Assembly: GCA_034387635.1 (NCBI GenBank)
Contig: JAOANU010000005.1
Span: 1,240,001 to 1,304,000 of the forward strand
Reading direction: 5' to 3'
Origin: Rhodosporidiobolus odoratus
Taxonomy: Eukaryota; Basidiomycota; Microbotryomycetes; Sporidiobolales; Sporidiobolaceae
DNA length: 64,000 nucleotides
The notes beneath the pieces were generated by a model. That model did no database searches, was not told where the DNA came from, and saw only the letters and a program-made list of their open reading frames with translations. Position numbers and translations under genes: made by a program. This document shows, one piece after another, positions 48,508 through 60,388 of the stretch. How positions within the stretch are numbered: position 1 is the stretch's first letter; the number at the start of each line of letters is the position of its first letter.

Positions 48508-48856
48508 ATCCCCCTTCTTCCCCCTCTCTCTCCCTTTGTTTTTCTACTGGTTTACCCCCCTTTACCTTGCTTGATTTTCCCGCTTGATGCAAACTGAGAT
48601 CATGTGTCTTACAAAAGGGAAATCGGGGAAAAGAGAGAAGGGAGGCAAACGAGAGAGCTTTTTGTCCCTAAGGCAAAGTGACTCTGCAATCCATCTTCAC
48701 TCCTGTTACTCCGCCATCATTGTACCTGAGTATTTGGGAGTAGCAAAGACAAGGGAGAAAGGGGGACCAAGGGCACAGGAAGTGATGGAGAAAGGGGAAG
48801 AAAGAAAGTCAGGAAGGCTTTTCTGGCCCTCACAGCTTGCGCCTGGATCCAGAGCG
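48489..48856. other. Spacer between SKP1 relic and KAR5-like gene
   Basis: Apart from the relic's final exon at 48501-48507, this holds pyrimidine-rich sequence followed by the likely 3' UTR of the minus-strand KAR5-like gene. No separate gene or RNA was seen. Confidence 0.4.
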
Positions 48857-51448
48857 CTAAACGGAACGTTCTACATGCGACAAACGGCTCCAGCAGTTTG
48901 GATAGATCGGTAGTCCGGCACGGTAGACTGGACCCGGAAAATAAGGGGGCCAAGGGACAAAAGGGGCTTTGGGTTGCACAGAGTCTCTCTCCCAATGTCG
49001 CAACCTACTAGCTACAGAGGCGCCGAAGAAGCTCTCGTATACCTCTGGCTCGATGATGCGATGATCGAATCTGCCCGAATCCCGACAGCGGAAGGGGGAA
49101 AAGCGGGAGGGGAGGGCTTTGCAAAGCGGACTGATCGAAACATCTTTGGGCCCCGTGCACGGGAGACTCTGCAGGAGGATTTGGATGGTCATCTGTGCGG
49201 CTTGGATGGAGTATGGAGGGACACCAGCGCACATGGATCGGGAGAGAAAGCCGGGCGAGGAGAGAAAGCGGAAAATCCTTGTCCAGCCAAGTCGCAGCAG
49301 GCAATGTGGGACACCCTGTAGCCCGCTCAGCACGACAGCAGAGAGGAGAAGAAGGACGACCTGTAGTCTCCACAACAAGAAGAAGTAGAAGAGGGGAAAG
49401 AAGTGATTTGAGAAGGTCAGAACTGGCTCAAAGGATGGAGAGGGAGAATCAAGGCAGCTCACAGCGCTCTTGTAGCCAGAGGCACCGTCGAACCACAGTA
49501 CAGTCATCCCAATAGTTGACACGAAGCGGCGCCAACCAAGAAGACCGCTCAGTGGGCCTGTCGATGAGGCTCGTTAATCTGACTGTTCCCGGGAAGTAGC
49601 ACACGCGTGACGCACCCCAGAGCATCTGAACCAACCACACAGTCTCCTCCAAGCCCGCGCCTACTAGGGAGAGGGTCTGAAGCCCAGCTAATCTCCCTTG
49701 ACGCTGCTCAACCAGGTCGGTGAGGTTTGCCAGAACCGTTGCTAGCTTCTCAGCTTCCGCCAAGTTGGCAGACGAGGTCGAGGCAAGTTGTAGCTTAAAC
49801 GAAAGGGTCTCAGAGGGATCTCGAACAGGTTGAGAACAGTACTCACTTCAAGTAGCGAGACGGAGGAAAGGGAATCGGAAAGCGAGGCGGCAAGGTGGGT
49901 TGCGAGAGGCTGAAGGTCCAGCATCATCTACGGCCCGGCGCGTCAGTAGCTTGCACCTGTATCAAAGTGGTAGTCTGGCGCACCGAATTCGTCGACTGCA
50001 GATCGGCCCCCACCGCTTTGACCGTCAGAGCGAGATCACCCTGTGGATGATGCCGCTCAGCCCATATTGACCTGGTCAAGAAAGTTCACAGTGCTCACCA
50101 TAATGTTCAAAAAGAATGCCTGCTTCGCTTCAAATGCTTCGAGCGAGTTGAGGAGCCTTCCGTTAACTGTACTGGTGATAACACTCAAATCGGAGGCATG
50201 CTGTCCTCGATGCTATCAGTGGGATTTCTAAGGGAAGAGCGACATGTCAATACACTACGTACGCTTCGAGTTTCCTCCCGCAGCATATCCCTCAGTTCTT
50301 GAGACGTGACCGCCATCTCTTTCTGCAGGGTCTGAGCCATGTATCCCACGCCCACTTCCAGCCTATCAAGCTGAGCTAACATTGCCCTCGAGGTTCGGTC
50401 GAGCGAGGAGATTGCTTCGCCAAATGCCGACACATGGGAGGCGGAAGCGGCTGACAGAAAGCTCGAGACGTCGCTCAAGGAGGAGAAGAGGGACTCGACG
50501 TTCTGAGCACGACGATGATCAGTCGCAAAGCGGTCCATCGACGAGGAGACAAGACATACCTTCTGAGTACTTTGGACGGCCGCGTCATGCCTCGCCTCTC
50601 TCCCCGCCCGTCGTCTCTCATATTCCCTGAGCTCCTCGACGAACACCTTGAAAGTTCGAGCAGACTCGCCATTGAACTCCTGCGCAAGCTCCAAGTCGGA
50701 CCATCGACGGAACGCTGAACAGAAAGAGACTGCAGGTACCCTGTCAGCCCTCGTGGAAAACGAGTAAGGAAGGGATTCTCGCTCACCGATTTCACGAAGG
50801 TAACCCGAGTAGGAAGACCAGTATTGCGGACTTCTCGCCAGGGCTCTGTACAGCGGATTCGTCAGTATTCCCAATGACTTGGTATCAACGTGGAAGACGC
50901 ACTCGACACAACCACCCACACTACTTTTCCTCCTTCCACCCTGCCAATCTTTGCATTCCCTCGGTACCTTGCCCCCCTCGGCGGTCTCGATCTCGCACAT
51001 CGCCATTCTAGCAGCCACGCCTGACCGAAGAGGGTCAGAATGGGAAAGCGATTCGCAAGCTGAAGAGGATGAGGAGGAAGAAGGAAGGGAGGAAAGGGCG
51101 AGGGTGAAGCAGGAGGGATCGCTGGGCATGCGAAGGGCCGAATCTGCAGAGCACTGTACTGTCAGAGTCCGAGTAAGGGATCAATTTGAAGCGACTTGCC
51201 TTGAGCCCTTCTCACTGTTCTCGTCTCCATTCCCTCGAGAAAATCTGCGGAGGGAAGGGAAAGATCAGTGACGTCGCTCTGGTCAATTGCGATCAAGCTG
51301 ACGCACCTCGTAAGCTGCCATCATGCTCTCCCTCGGGGTGCACTGCAGGTAGAGCTGGTTTCGCTGTTCCCCCACCCGGCCATCCCAGTGAGCGGAGGGG
51401 AAAAGAACAGACGACGGAGGCGATAAGGAAGGCGATAGCAAGCAGCAT
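48857..51448 (-). CDS. KAR5/THT1-like nuclear membrane fusion protein
   Basis: Karyogamy protein expected in the ER/nuclear envelope, inferred from family resemblance. ATG 51448 opens a signal peptide (MLLAIAFLIASVVCSFPLRS). The Cys-containing lumenal domain follows: MAMCEIETAEGGKVPRECKD, GGCVECVFHVDTKSLGILTN and the characteristic YRALARSPQYWSSYSGYLRE then AFRRWSDLELAQEFNGESAR. Coiled-coil exons follow (NVESLFSSLSDVSSFLSAAS, LDRTSRAMLAQLDRLEVGVG, YMAQTLQKEMAVTSQELRDM, AEKLATVLANLTDLVEQRQG). The C-terminus carries membrane segments: GPLSGLLGWRRFVSTIGMTV, LWFDGASGYKSA, VVLLLLSAVVLSGLQGV. More than ten exons are implied. The 3' boundary (stop at 48857) is tentative, since another intron may exist after 49300. 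The paired Cys, CVE..SPQYWSSYSGYLRE motif and signal-coil-TM layout support Kar5. Confidence 0.75.
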
Positions 51449-51677
51449 CCTGGTCACCGAGTGATCAAACAGGACTAAGCGCAGAAGCGATCAGGAGAGA
51501 GTGACGAAGAGGAGAAGAGATTGAGTGGGAACAGTAATGTCGATAGAAAATGGTCGTGACTAACCACGGAAGGCAAGCTTCACCATTTCCAGGCAGCCAG
51601 TACCGAGGGTCTCAGAGTGCGAACGAGACAGGAATGCTTCGGCAACGCCATCAGCGAGACTACCTTGCATCCGGTTT

Positions 51678-53408
51678 TCAGTCCGCCATCAACGCCTCCA
51701 ATTCCGCCTCTTCCTCCTCTGTCAACAGACTCTCCTTCTGTTCCTCCTCATTGACCTCGACAAGCACCACCTTCTCATGCGTTTCCTGCAGCAGGTCCGG
51801 CCACTTCCATCTCCGCAGCGTCCCATCCAGGCTCGCCGACAGCACCCAAATGTCCCGCCGCCCGTTCTCACCTGCCGTCGTGTAGGCTCGCAGCTGTACC
51901 ACTTCGTGGGTGTGTGCTTCCACCTCCGTGACACACCCGTCTGGTAGCGAACCATCAGGGAGCGGAAGACCGAGCCAGTTTCGCTTGGCTTCTCGCGCCG
52001 CATCTGGATCGAGAGCGACATCGGACAAGTCGAGAATGCGCAGGACCTCGTCGGAGGCACCGGTGAGCAGATATAGTGGCGGCTGAGAAGGGAGCGAGAG
52101 GAGTGCGGGCGATAGAGGGAGTGGGAGGAAAGAGCGGACTTGGGCGGGATGAGGGATGCGAAGGACAGGCTTGGGTGCGATAGAAGCCGAGGTTAGGGAG
52201 AGGCGAGATAGTAGTATGGAAGAGTCGGCAGAGGCTGTTGAAGAATAAATGTCAGTAGGCGCAAACCGAGAGGTCCGCTTCGTCGACATTACTTCGCAGG
52301 CGGAAAGGAGAGACTTGCCTGTCCACAATTCGCCTTCCTGCCCTACCATCATATCCCACACTCCTGCCTCATGATGACGCGCCTCACATCGCTTATCCCC
52401 GTTCAGCCGTCCCTCCTCATCCTTCCAGAGTTCCCAAACCTTGAGCGCTCCCATCGAGTCCGCACTCAGCACCGCCCACTTCCCCGTCCGCTTTCTATCC
52501 CGAATGTCTAGCTCGTCTTCCTCGATCCCTGCCGGTAACGGCTCGAGCAATGGGTAAGAAGCGATGCATTCGATAGGGCGGGTGTGGTTTTTGAGCGCGA
52601 GGTGGCAAGGCAAGGGATTCGAAGCGGTCGCAGGCGGAGGTGCGGCGCCTTCTCGCGATGTAGTAGACTCGACAGTACCGGCTGTAGGAGGAGGTATCGC
52701 GTCCAGACCGGATAGGTCAAAGATTCGAAGGTCTTTGTCGGAGGACCCGGTAAGAAGGATGTGCAGGGAGGGGATGACATGGAGGGTTTTGATGAAGTCG
52801 ATATGTGCAAGGGTAGTAGACAAACAGGCCTTGGTCTGCGCGCAAGCAGAGCTTAGAACACTCAGGACCGCCAGGCAGCAGGGGATGGAAAAGAAAGGGA
52901 CACATACCTCAACGTCCCATACCTTGACGCTCTTGTCCCAAGACCCACTGAGCATGATCTCGCGTCCTTCTGGTGTTGTGTAGAATGCCAAGGAGGTGAC
53001 GGGGCCAGTGTGTCCTCTGTACAGCTGCTTAGTCTTGCCCGACTGCGAAGGTCACAGGACAAAGGGCTCAGCATCTATCGAAGATTCTGCTGGTCTCCCA
53101 GGACCATGACAGAGTGATCACACACCTCTAGGCCAACCCTTCGTACCACGAAACCGGATTCGGCGACCCATGCGTCGGGTTCTTTTCCATATTGCTCCCT
53201 GACGAGCACGCTGAGGGGTTTGGTAGCGAGCTTGATAGGGGCGCCTCGTTCAGCAAGTGCGTCGGCTTTGACAGCGCGTATAGCAGCCCTGTAGGAGAAG
53301 GTGCAAGATTAGCCAGCGCGATGAGGTGCGGTGAGTGACAGGTGAAACGGACCTGCGATGCTGGTCGTCGGACTGGAAGAGGTTGTCGGTGTCTGTCGTG
53401 AGGCTCAT
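51678..53408 (-). CDS. WD40-repeat protein of unknown role
   Basis: ATG 53408 gives MSLTTDTDNLFQSDDQHRRA and a short N-terminal region with KPLSVLVREQYGKEPDAWVA and ESGFVVRRVGLE. WD40 repeats follow: LYRGHTGPVTSLAFYTTPEG then LSGSWDKSVKVWDVE; HIDFIKTLHVIPSLHILLTG with SSDKDLRIFDLSGLD; ENHTRPIE-type turn as KNHTRPIECIASYPLLEPLP; KWAVLSADSMGALKVWELWK; LLTGASDEVLRILDLSDVAL; RDIWVLSASLDGTLRRWKWP. The C-terminal ~35 residues are acidic (EEEEAELEALMAD). At least six blades are visible, so one propeller. Four exons. Looks like a nuclear or ribosome-biogenesis scaffold, but orthology is not established. It is divergent from DIB1 with ~285 bp between starts. Confidence 0.8.
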
Positions 53409-53694
53409 GGTTATTCTCGACCAGCTAGGACTGGCTAGAGTCAGATCGAAGGGTGGTAGAGAGAGAAGAAGTTGCTCGAACCGTTCCTCTTTGTTCTTTA
53501 CCTCGCATTGTGACCCTCGAGTCTCTCTAATACAGGCAGACTACCGCTCAACTTAATCAGCAAGAGATCATCTACCCACGCCACCTTCTCCCCAGCCCGC
53601 ACACCTTTTTGCGTCTGCTCTCCATCTTCATCTCGTCCGCCACTTTACCGACCCTTCTACCACTCTTCCCCGCACCCGAAGCCACACAACTACC

Positions 53695-54638
53695 ATGTCC
53701 TACTTTCTACCGCGACTTGAAAGCGGTTGGCACGTCGACCAGGCTATCCTGGCAGAAGAGAGCAGGGTCGTAGCAATCCGGTTTGGCCATGACTGGGTCA
53801 GTCCTCATCTTCCTCTTCCCCAAGTACCGTCCTCTCGGCACCAAGCCTCCGCCATTACAGGTAGTACACACTTGGTAGAGACCGCCTCGCCGTTGCTGAC
53901 TCCTCTCTTTTCCCCCCTCCCCCTGCAGGACTCGCAATGTATGGCCCACGACGAAACTTTGCTCGGCATCGCAGAGAAGGTCAAGAACTTCGCTGTCATC
54001 TGTACGTAGCATGTACTGTCTCCATGATGCCTCCGCTGACCTTTGTCGTTCCGCAGACACCGTCGACATCACGAAGGTCCCCGACTTCACCAAGGTACAT
54101 GGTTTCTTCTCGCTTTAGCGACTACTGAGCGATGTGCACTGACATTCTCGACTCGTTACCACAGATGTACGAACTGTACGACCCGTGCACAACAATGTAT
54201 GAACCATTTCCCCACGATCGACTCGGTTTTCTTCCTCACTGACTGCGTTTCTTCTGTTCTGTTCCACAGGTTCTTCTACAGGAACAAGCACATCATGATT
54301 GATTTAGGCACGGGTAACAACAATAAGGTCAACTGGGCGATGGAGGACAAGCAGGAGGTGCGTGCTCTTTTGCCAAGTCGCCTTCGAACGTCCTGGATAC
54401 TGACCTTTCCCTTCTCGGCTTTCTCCACTCTGCAGATGATTGACATTGTCGAGACCGTGTACCGCGGAGCATCGAAGGGTCGTGGTCTGGTAGTGTCGCC
54501 ACGAGGTACGTCGCGAGTTCTCAAGAATCGTTCTTCTCCTTTCCCGCCGCAACCTGTTGCTTCCCACCGAGCGTGCGAGCACACATGCTGACTCGTAGTT
54601 ACACACTCGCAGACTACTCAACTCGACTAAAGTACTAG
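53695..54638 (+). CDS. DIB1: DIB1/TXNL4A (U5 snRNP 15 kDa thioredoxin-like splicing factor)
   Basis: Component of the U4/U6.U5 tri-snRNP required for pre-mRNA splicing and one of the most conserved eukaryotic proteins. ATG 53695: MSYFLPRLESGWHVDQAILA, EESRVVAIRFGHDW; then DSQCMAHDETLLGIAEKVKN, FAVIY; TVDITKVPDFTK; MYELYDPCTTM, FFYRNKHIMIDLGTGNNNKV, NWAMEDKQE; MIDIVETVYRGASKGRGLVV; and a last exon DYSTRLKY with stop at 54638. All thioredoxin-like elements are present and the family length (~142 residues) is matched. Seven short exons alternate with ~70-110 nt introns, so this small splicing factor gene is itself heavily intron-dependent. Confidence 0.96.
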
Positions 54639-54838
54639 TCTGGCACGCGCAGGGAGAATGAGGAGTGTTGTAACAACCATAGTTCTGCTAGTATTGGCTT
54701 TTTGTCCATTGTTCACCTGTTCGACGCGTGCTCGGGGTGGTTGACCGCGCATTTGCCCGAGGTGAGCGACGCTTGCATAGGAAAGTACAAAAATTGCGCG
54801 GGCTGTTTGCAAAGCGCAGGGGCGGAGAGCGGCAAAAG

Positions 54839-54919
54839 TGCACTGACTGGGAATCGAACCCAGGGCTAGACAAGATCGTATCATGGCAATGTCCAATTTT
54901 ACCACTAAACCACCAGTGC
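54839..54919 (-). tRNA. tRNA-Gly (GCC anticodon) with short intron
   Basis: Minus strand. The acceptor stem GCACTGG (54919-54913) pairs with TCAGTGC (54846-54840), with one G-U pair, and the discriminator A is at 54839. The D arm TGGTTTAGTGGTAAAATT matches tRNA-Gly and box A; the T arm is CTGGGTTCGATTCCCAG, box B. The anticodon stem GGACA/TGTCT encloses TTGCCA plus about ten extra bases, so GCC is the anticodon and a ~10-nt intron sits just 3' of it. Mature length would be ~71 nt. Confidence 0.9.
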
Positions 54920-55032
54920 TTCATGCAAGCAGAAAAACTTCACGCAATATATACAAAGTAACAAAGAGGATCGGTCCGGATAGTGTGAGGCCGTCATCAG
55001 TTCTCATCTCACTCCTTCTCATTCCTACTGCA

Positions 55033-56775
55033 ATGCTCCGGTCAGCGGGTACATCCGTTGCGAGGGCGCTGCTCCATCAGTCACCACGTCCCACGAGTGC
55101 TACAGTACGATCGGCCACCCGCCTCACTCGCCGTCGCAAGACACCTTCGTCGCCGTCGACCGCTCAACAACGTCCGCTACCACCCAGCGGGAGTATTGAG
55201 CCGCCTAATAATATTGGTACCGACCCTCGCACAAATGCGCATGATCCTCCGACGAGTTCTGCTGCTTCCACCGCCCTCATCTCTCCCATCTCGCAAATCC
55301 CGGTCCACATTCCACATGACCCCCTAGGCGTTCTCGACCGCGCCGAAGGCTCGTGGGCACCCAAGCTGAAAGACCTCCTCTCAGTCCCGGCTTTAGCGGT
55401 CGTCAGGCAAATCGAGATGATGAATGTCTTTCTCGGGTATGAGGAGGCGAACAAGTACCAGTTGTTGGCGCCGGATGGGAGGTTGATGGGCTATCTTCTC
55501 GAGGAGGAGACTGGATTCGCGGGGAGTATACGGCGACAAGTGATGAGGACCCATCGACCTTTTCGAGCGACGGTACTGAGTCCGGAGGGGGAGGTACTCC
55601 TTCGCGTACATCGGCCATTCGCACTCATCAACTCGCGGATCTACGTCTCTACACCTACTCGAAGCGGTAGCACGGCAAAGGAGGCCAAAGAGGAGATGAA
55701 GCAGCTGGAAGACCCTTCTTCCTCTTCTTCGAAATCAGCCTCGACTGCCCTCACCACCACGCAGCAGCAAGGGCTGGTACCGCAGGACGAAGGAGATATT
55801 ATCGGCGAAGTGCAGCAAGAGTGGCACCTGTATCGACGGCGGTATAACCTCTTTGTGAAGCGCGGGGACGGGGAAGACTTTGACCAGTTCGCCCGGTTTG
55901 ATGGCGGATTCCTGAGCTGGGATTTTGAGGCAAAGGACGAAGCGGGTCAAGTGCTCGGTAGTGTCAGCAGGTACGTGAACCATGTTTTACCACCTCAGTC
56001 TGTCTTGCCCGTCGGCTTCAGAAGTTTTCTTCTCCGCCTTGTGCCCGCTTCATAGAGCCACACTGACTCGATAGCCTTACCCAGAAACTTTGCCGGCTTT
56101 GCTCGAGAGCTCTTTACCGACACTGGCCATTACGTCCTGTCCTTCGAAGCCGCCTCCGCCGATCTTGCCTCCCTCCCTCCACCTTCCTCCCCCTCGCTTC
56201 CCTCGCCTTCTTCTCCTTCACCCGTTCTTTCCACAGATCCGGTATCATATTCCCTCACCCCCTCTTCAACCTCATCACCTTCTTCTCATCCCACCTCTTC
56301 CGATTCGACCACTTCCTCCCCCGTTTCATTGTCCCTGGATCACCGCGCCACCCTCCTCGCCTCCGCCATAACCATCGACATAGACTTTTTCTCCCGCTCT
56401 CGAGGTGGTGTTTTCGGCGGAGCAGGGTTCATGCCTTTACCTATACCTATGGGCGGCACGGGTGGTGGGGGCGGAGCAGCGGGTGAAGCGGGAGAGGCTG
56501 GAGCAGGAACCATTGGGACGGGTAACGCGCACGAAGGACCGCTGCCACCAACGGAGATGGAAGGGGAGACGGGAGGGCTCAGGACAAGTGAGGAGGGAGT
56601 GCCGAGAGGGGAGGATGGGGTCGTGCCCAGGCAGGGAGCCGGACAAGGCTGGGGCGAGGATGAAGGGCTGATGGAGGACCCTTGGGCAATCCCGGAACAG
56701 CAGGAGGAAGGAGGGACTTGGGGGTGGGGAGATTTGTTTGACGGAGACGACGGAGGAGGCGGAGATGGGTGGTGA
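55033..56775 (+). CDS. Phospholipid scramblase family protein (Aim25-like)
   Basis: Scramblase-fold protein, probably mitochondrial. ATG 55033 starts an Arg/Ser/Thr-rich, acid-free leader (MLRSAGTSVARALLHQSPRP) resembling a mitochondrial presequence. The scramblase core follows: LLSVPALAVVRQIEMMNVFL, EEANKYQLLAPDGRLMGYLL, RRQVMRTHRPFRATVLSPEG, LRVHRPFALINSRIYVSTP, then IGEVQQEWHLYRRRYNLFVK, FARFDGGFLSWDFEAKDEAG. One intron (about 55970-56085; CCCAG acceptor) leads to RNFAGFARELFTDTGHYVLS and the C-terminal hydrophobic segment LDHRATLLASAITIDIDFFS, followed by a Gly-rich acidic tail ending at 56775. Linker insertions are low-complexity. Yeast Aim25 and fission-yeast relatives have the same layout; lipid transfer by this protein is inferred. 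Confidence 0.87.
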
Positions 56776-57133
56776 TGGCGAGAGCGGGATGCATCTAATT
56801 AAGCCGTAGTATCTGTAACAGGCACTATACCGCTGTCCCTAGCATCCCGCACGTTTCCTGCCTATTTCTGTACGGCGTAAGGTCGAGTCCGTGCGGATGG
56901 TGAAAATATGGATGCATTAGGTATACACGCGATGTGACGAGAGCGGACCGAGCAGAGGTAGCGAAAAGGTTGAATAAATACGACGAACACTACGAAGCAA
57001 ACAACCCCGGGGGTATGAACAGCAAAAACCAAGAGATCTAATCAAGAGACGTCCGCCACCGTGACCCAGAAATGAGAAGAGGGGTATACCTAGGTCTCCG
57101 GCTCACCCACCGTCTCCACCATCGGCTCGCCCC
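56776..57133. other. Convergent 3' spacer
   Basis: About 360 bp between the scramblase stop and the LIM gene stop. No gene, RNA or repeat seen. Confidence 0.5.
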
Positions 57134-59670
57134 TCAGCGCCTGGTGATGATAGTCATGCGCTTCTTCGCCCTTGCTTGCCCTTCTTCCTGCCCGCCCTTC
57201 TGAGGGCGACGGCGGATAGGACCGGCCGCGTGAAGCTCGCAGTACGGCAGGCGGTCGACAACGAAGTGATGTACGAGGAGAGGGACGACGCAGGAAGGCT
57301 CGGAGCATTGGAAGCAGGGTGGGTGGTCTGCATAGGAGGGAAATTAGCTCGATGTACGGAGTAGGTGACAGGATGTGCTCCATGCTCTTGTTGTAATGAA
57401 GCACAGAAATCCTCCTCGCGTGCGTGACGCTGGCACAGGAGCAAGCTCGAGGCGGGTGAAGGGGACATGATAACCAAGAAGCGCAGAAAAAACGTACATC
57501 TGCCTCCCCCTCCATTCTCCTCGCCAACCAAGCTTACACAAGAGCCCTCGATGGGCTTACCGCAAGATCCGTTTGCGCAGAGCGAGCCGTTGAGGAAGTG
57601 GTAGTGCTGCTGGCAGTAGGGCTTGCCGTCACTGCACGGATCGACAGCAAGAGGTCAGTACCGCGCTCGTTCTTCAGAAGAGCATACGATTTCACACAAC
57701 GGAAAAGAGGGGACAGGACGCACAAGACGTAAAACTCGCCCGCCGCAAATCCTTCCCCACACTCGAAGCAAGCAAAGCACTCTCGATGGTACTTGCCAAC
57801 AACCTTCCCATCACTGCTCGTAACCGCCCCTCCCTCGATCGCTTTCCGGCACTTCCTGCACTTTGGCAAGAACCGGTCGGCGAAGCAGGGGCGACAGAAA
57901 GGTTGGCCGTCTCCGCTTAGTTGGACATCGTGAGAGGAGGGGAGAGGGCGGGAGCAGGTTGTGCAAGACTTGGCAGGTTTCACGCGCGAGGAAGAGGTCG
58001 TCGAAGAGAGGGAAGCCGGCACAGAGCCTGATGCGGGAAGAGCCGTCCGCGCGTTCACACCGCCGGCGAGAGCGGGAGTCGAGCGAGAAGTGGGCATCCT
58101 CGTCGCTTTTGGCGTAGCGAGCGGGTCGTGCTCGGTCCCTCCTACGCCCGAGTGACCGTACGAGTCCGTCTTCTTGCCCGCGAAGAAGTCGTCCAACATG
58201 CTCTGTGCTCCGTCGACTTCGTCGGGGTCGCCTTCTCCGCTCAGCAACCGAAGGTCCTCCAAGCAGGCATCGAGAGCGTTCGAGCCAGAACCCGAGGCGC
58301 TGTTCTTTCGTTTCGCAGCGTACGAAGAAAGGTCGACAGGGGTGGACTGGGACGGTTTGATCGTTTCTCTGCGATGATAAGGGAGGTAGTTCGACGAGTT
58401 CGAAGAGGTTTGGGAGGGTGTGCGTGAGGGAGGCTGTGGTAAGGGCTGGGTCGGAGGAGGTGTAGGCGCAGCACGGTCGCTGAAGCTAGTATTTCGCGAA
58501 CGAGGAGGAGAGGAGGAATGAATGGAGGATTCGGGCGTGTCCTGGCGCTGGTGGGTGAAGGCGGCAACTGACGGCGACGCAGCGGAAGAGGAGGCGGGGA
58601 AGTCGGAGTCACGAGAGTCGGAGCGGTCGTTGCGCTGGAATGGAGGGCCTGGTGAAGGTTGACGAGCTCGATTGAGCGGCGGGGCCGGGTGCGACTGAGG
58701 GAAGTCCGGAGGTGCACTGTCTTGGCGATGATAGGCGGGGACGCTGAGGCTCGGGGCAGAGGAGGATGCTGGAAAGGGGGCTGTGGGAGAGCGGGTGGGA
58801 GCGAAAGGAAAACCGGCCGCAGCCAGTCGAGGGGAAGGCGATCCACCGCCGCGGTAAGATGGCGCCATATTGTCCAAAGCTGCCGACCGCGGCATGCTCG
58901 TCGTACCCACGCCCACGCCTGCCATGTTTCCGCTGGGCCCTCCGCCACTCCCGTACTGCTTCTGATATCGCTCGAAGAACGGTAGGCGAGAGCTGCTCGA
59001 CGAAGACTGGGAATGGTTGCTTCCGACCGAGCGTGACATCTGTTCCGAATTAGCAGGAGAGACGGGGCGTGAGGGGTTGGACTGGATACTGCCGGGTGTG
59101 TGGGGTGGGGTTGCTTCAAGGTGACCTGCAAAAGAGCAAAGTCAGTTGCGGCTTCTCAGACCAGCGTGAGAAAGAGTACAGCGCACTAGCGAACATCGGA
59201 CTACGCATGGGCATTCCCGCGCCGTAGCCGCCTGGCTGCTGCAAGCTGCGGGGAGGTCCCGCCGCCTGCACATCCACCCTTAGTTCGTTCAGGTTGATGG
59301 GCCTAGCTCGGGAGTCTTCTTGCTGCGGGCGGCAGACATGGTCTCCAAGATCATCCAGTCTGACGCCTTCTCCGCACGACGAGCATTTGATGGTATCTGG
59401 GTCGTAGCTGAGGTCGGGAGAGCGATGTGGGGAGGAGGGGGAAGGAGGGGCGTAATGGCATTGAGGTTGCGGCTGATGGTACGGATACTGCTGGGGCTGT
59501 TGAGTATTGTCGTGGTAAGGCGTGTGTTGTGTCAGGTAGTTTGGTGAGGGTTGTGCGCGTGCTTGCGAGGGAGGAAGGTATCGAGACCCCGGGCCGGGCG
59601 GGGGTTGAGTTTCAGGGGATTGAAGTGAGCGAGGCGGTGGTGGCCCAGCACGGAAGAGGAAGTCTGCCAT
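57134..59670 (-). CDS. Paxillin-like LIM-domain protein
   Basis: ATG 59670 gives MADFLFRAGPPPPRSLQSPE. Near the N-terminus is a small zinc-finger-like motif IKCSSCGEGVRLDDLGDHVC. A long Ser/Pro-rich linker follows, with conserved-looking CLEDLRLLSGEGDPDEVDGA. The C-terminus has LIM modules: SCTTCSRPLPSSHDVQLSGD plus QPFCRPCFADRFLPKCRKCR, then GKYHRECFACFECGEGFAAG and, across an intron, DGKPYCQQHYHFLNGSLCAN, GSCGKPIEGSCVSLVGEENG, YHPPCFQCSEPSCVV and RLPYCELH. It ends KKRMTIITRR at 57134. Pxl1-type fungal paxillins act at the actin cortex and division ring with Rho GTPases; that role is inferred from domain layout. About six exons. Neighbouring genes do not suggest an operon or functional cluster. 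Confidence 0.85.
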
Positions 59671-60388
59671 GGTGTGAGCTGCAAGTCACACGAGTCGAGG
59701 TGTAAGCGTGTAAGAGGGAACTGTTTATTGTCGCCAAGGAAGGCGAGCGAGGATGGCTAGTAGAGGAGGTGAAAGCGCACCTTTGTACCTCGGATAGCGC
59801 TTCACTCGTTACTGATTTGTGCTGGTTATTCGAATCTTTCAGGAGGATAGTGGTAAGGGCGCATTGAGGTCCGCGGGAGAGTTTGAAGGGGGAGCGAGCG
59901 GGACAAGGTCCGGGGGACAAGGCGAAGACCAGACTGCACGCCTTCGTGTTGTTCAGACTGTCTGTGTAGACTGCTCGGGCTGTACAGGCGTTCCGTGTTG
60001 ATCGACGCAAGTTGACTGAGGTCAAGAAAAAGCTCCGGCGCGTGAGAGACGCGGTCACTCCGTTCATACAGTCAAGCCTGGTATCTGTGTAGCCTCATCA
60101 GGAATACCACAGAAAGAGCTTACCGGACAGACGCACAGCGACAGAACCAGCGAGGGACCGAAAAAATCGCTGGGAACATTTTTCCTTTTCTTCTCCCTAT
60201 CTTCCGCTGAACAGAACAGCCCGCCAACTTCCAGCTGCTCAGTCAGGTGGTACTGGAGACTGACTGCTTTGCACTGCTTTGCACTGCACTGCACTGCACT
60301 GCACTGCAATATCACTTCGTTCGAGAGATAGAAGGCACATCAACAGACTTCTTCCCCTCTTTCCCCATGTTCTCACCATCAACCTTCC
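59671..60388. promoter_or_regulatory. LIM-gene promoter and aminopeptidase 3' flank
   Basis: About 720 bp between two minus-strand genes. It contains the GCACT microsatellite listed separately. No gene or RNA gene was recognised. Confidence 0.45.
60262..60307 (+). repeat. GCACT pentanucleotide microsatellite
   Basis: Two degenerate 10-mers (GACTGCTTT, GCACTGCTTT) run into about five and a half GCACT units ending 60307. It lies just 3' of the aminopeptidase gene, outside coding sequence, so it is a likely length-polymorphic marker. Confidence 0.85.

Noticed and set aside
54883..55032. Upstream in-frame ATG extending the scramblase N-terminus
   Set aside because: It would begin inside the tRNA-Gly gene; the ATG at 55033 gives a plausible mitochondrial leader.
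57534..59131. Long open frames antisense or in other frames over LIM, kinase and dioxygenase exons
   Set aside because: They overlap exons with recognisable domains and are the expected result of GC-rich, Ser/Pro-rich coding DNA; none has conserved motifs of its own.
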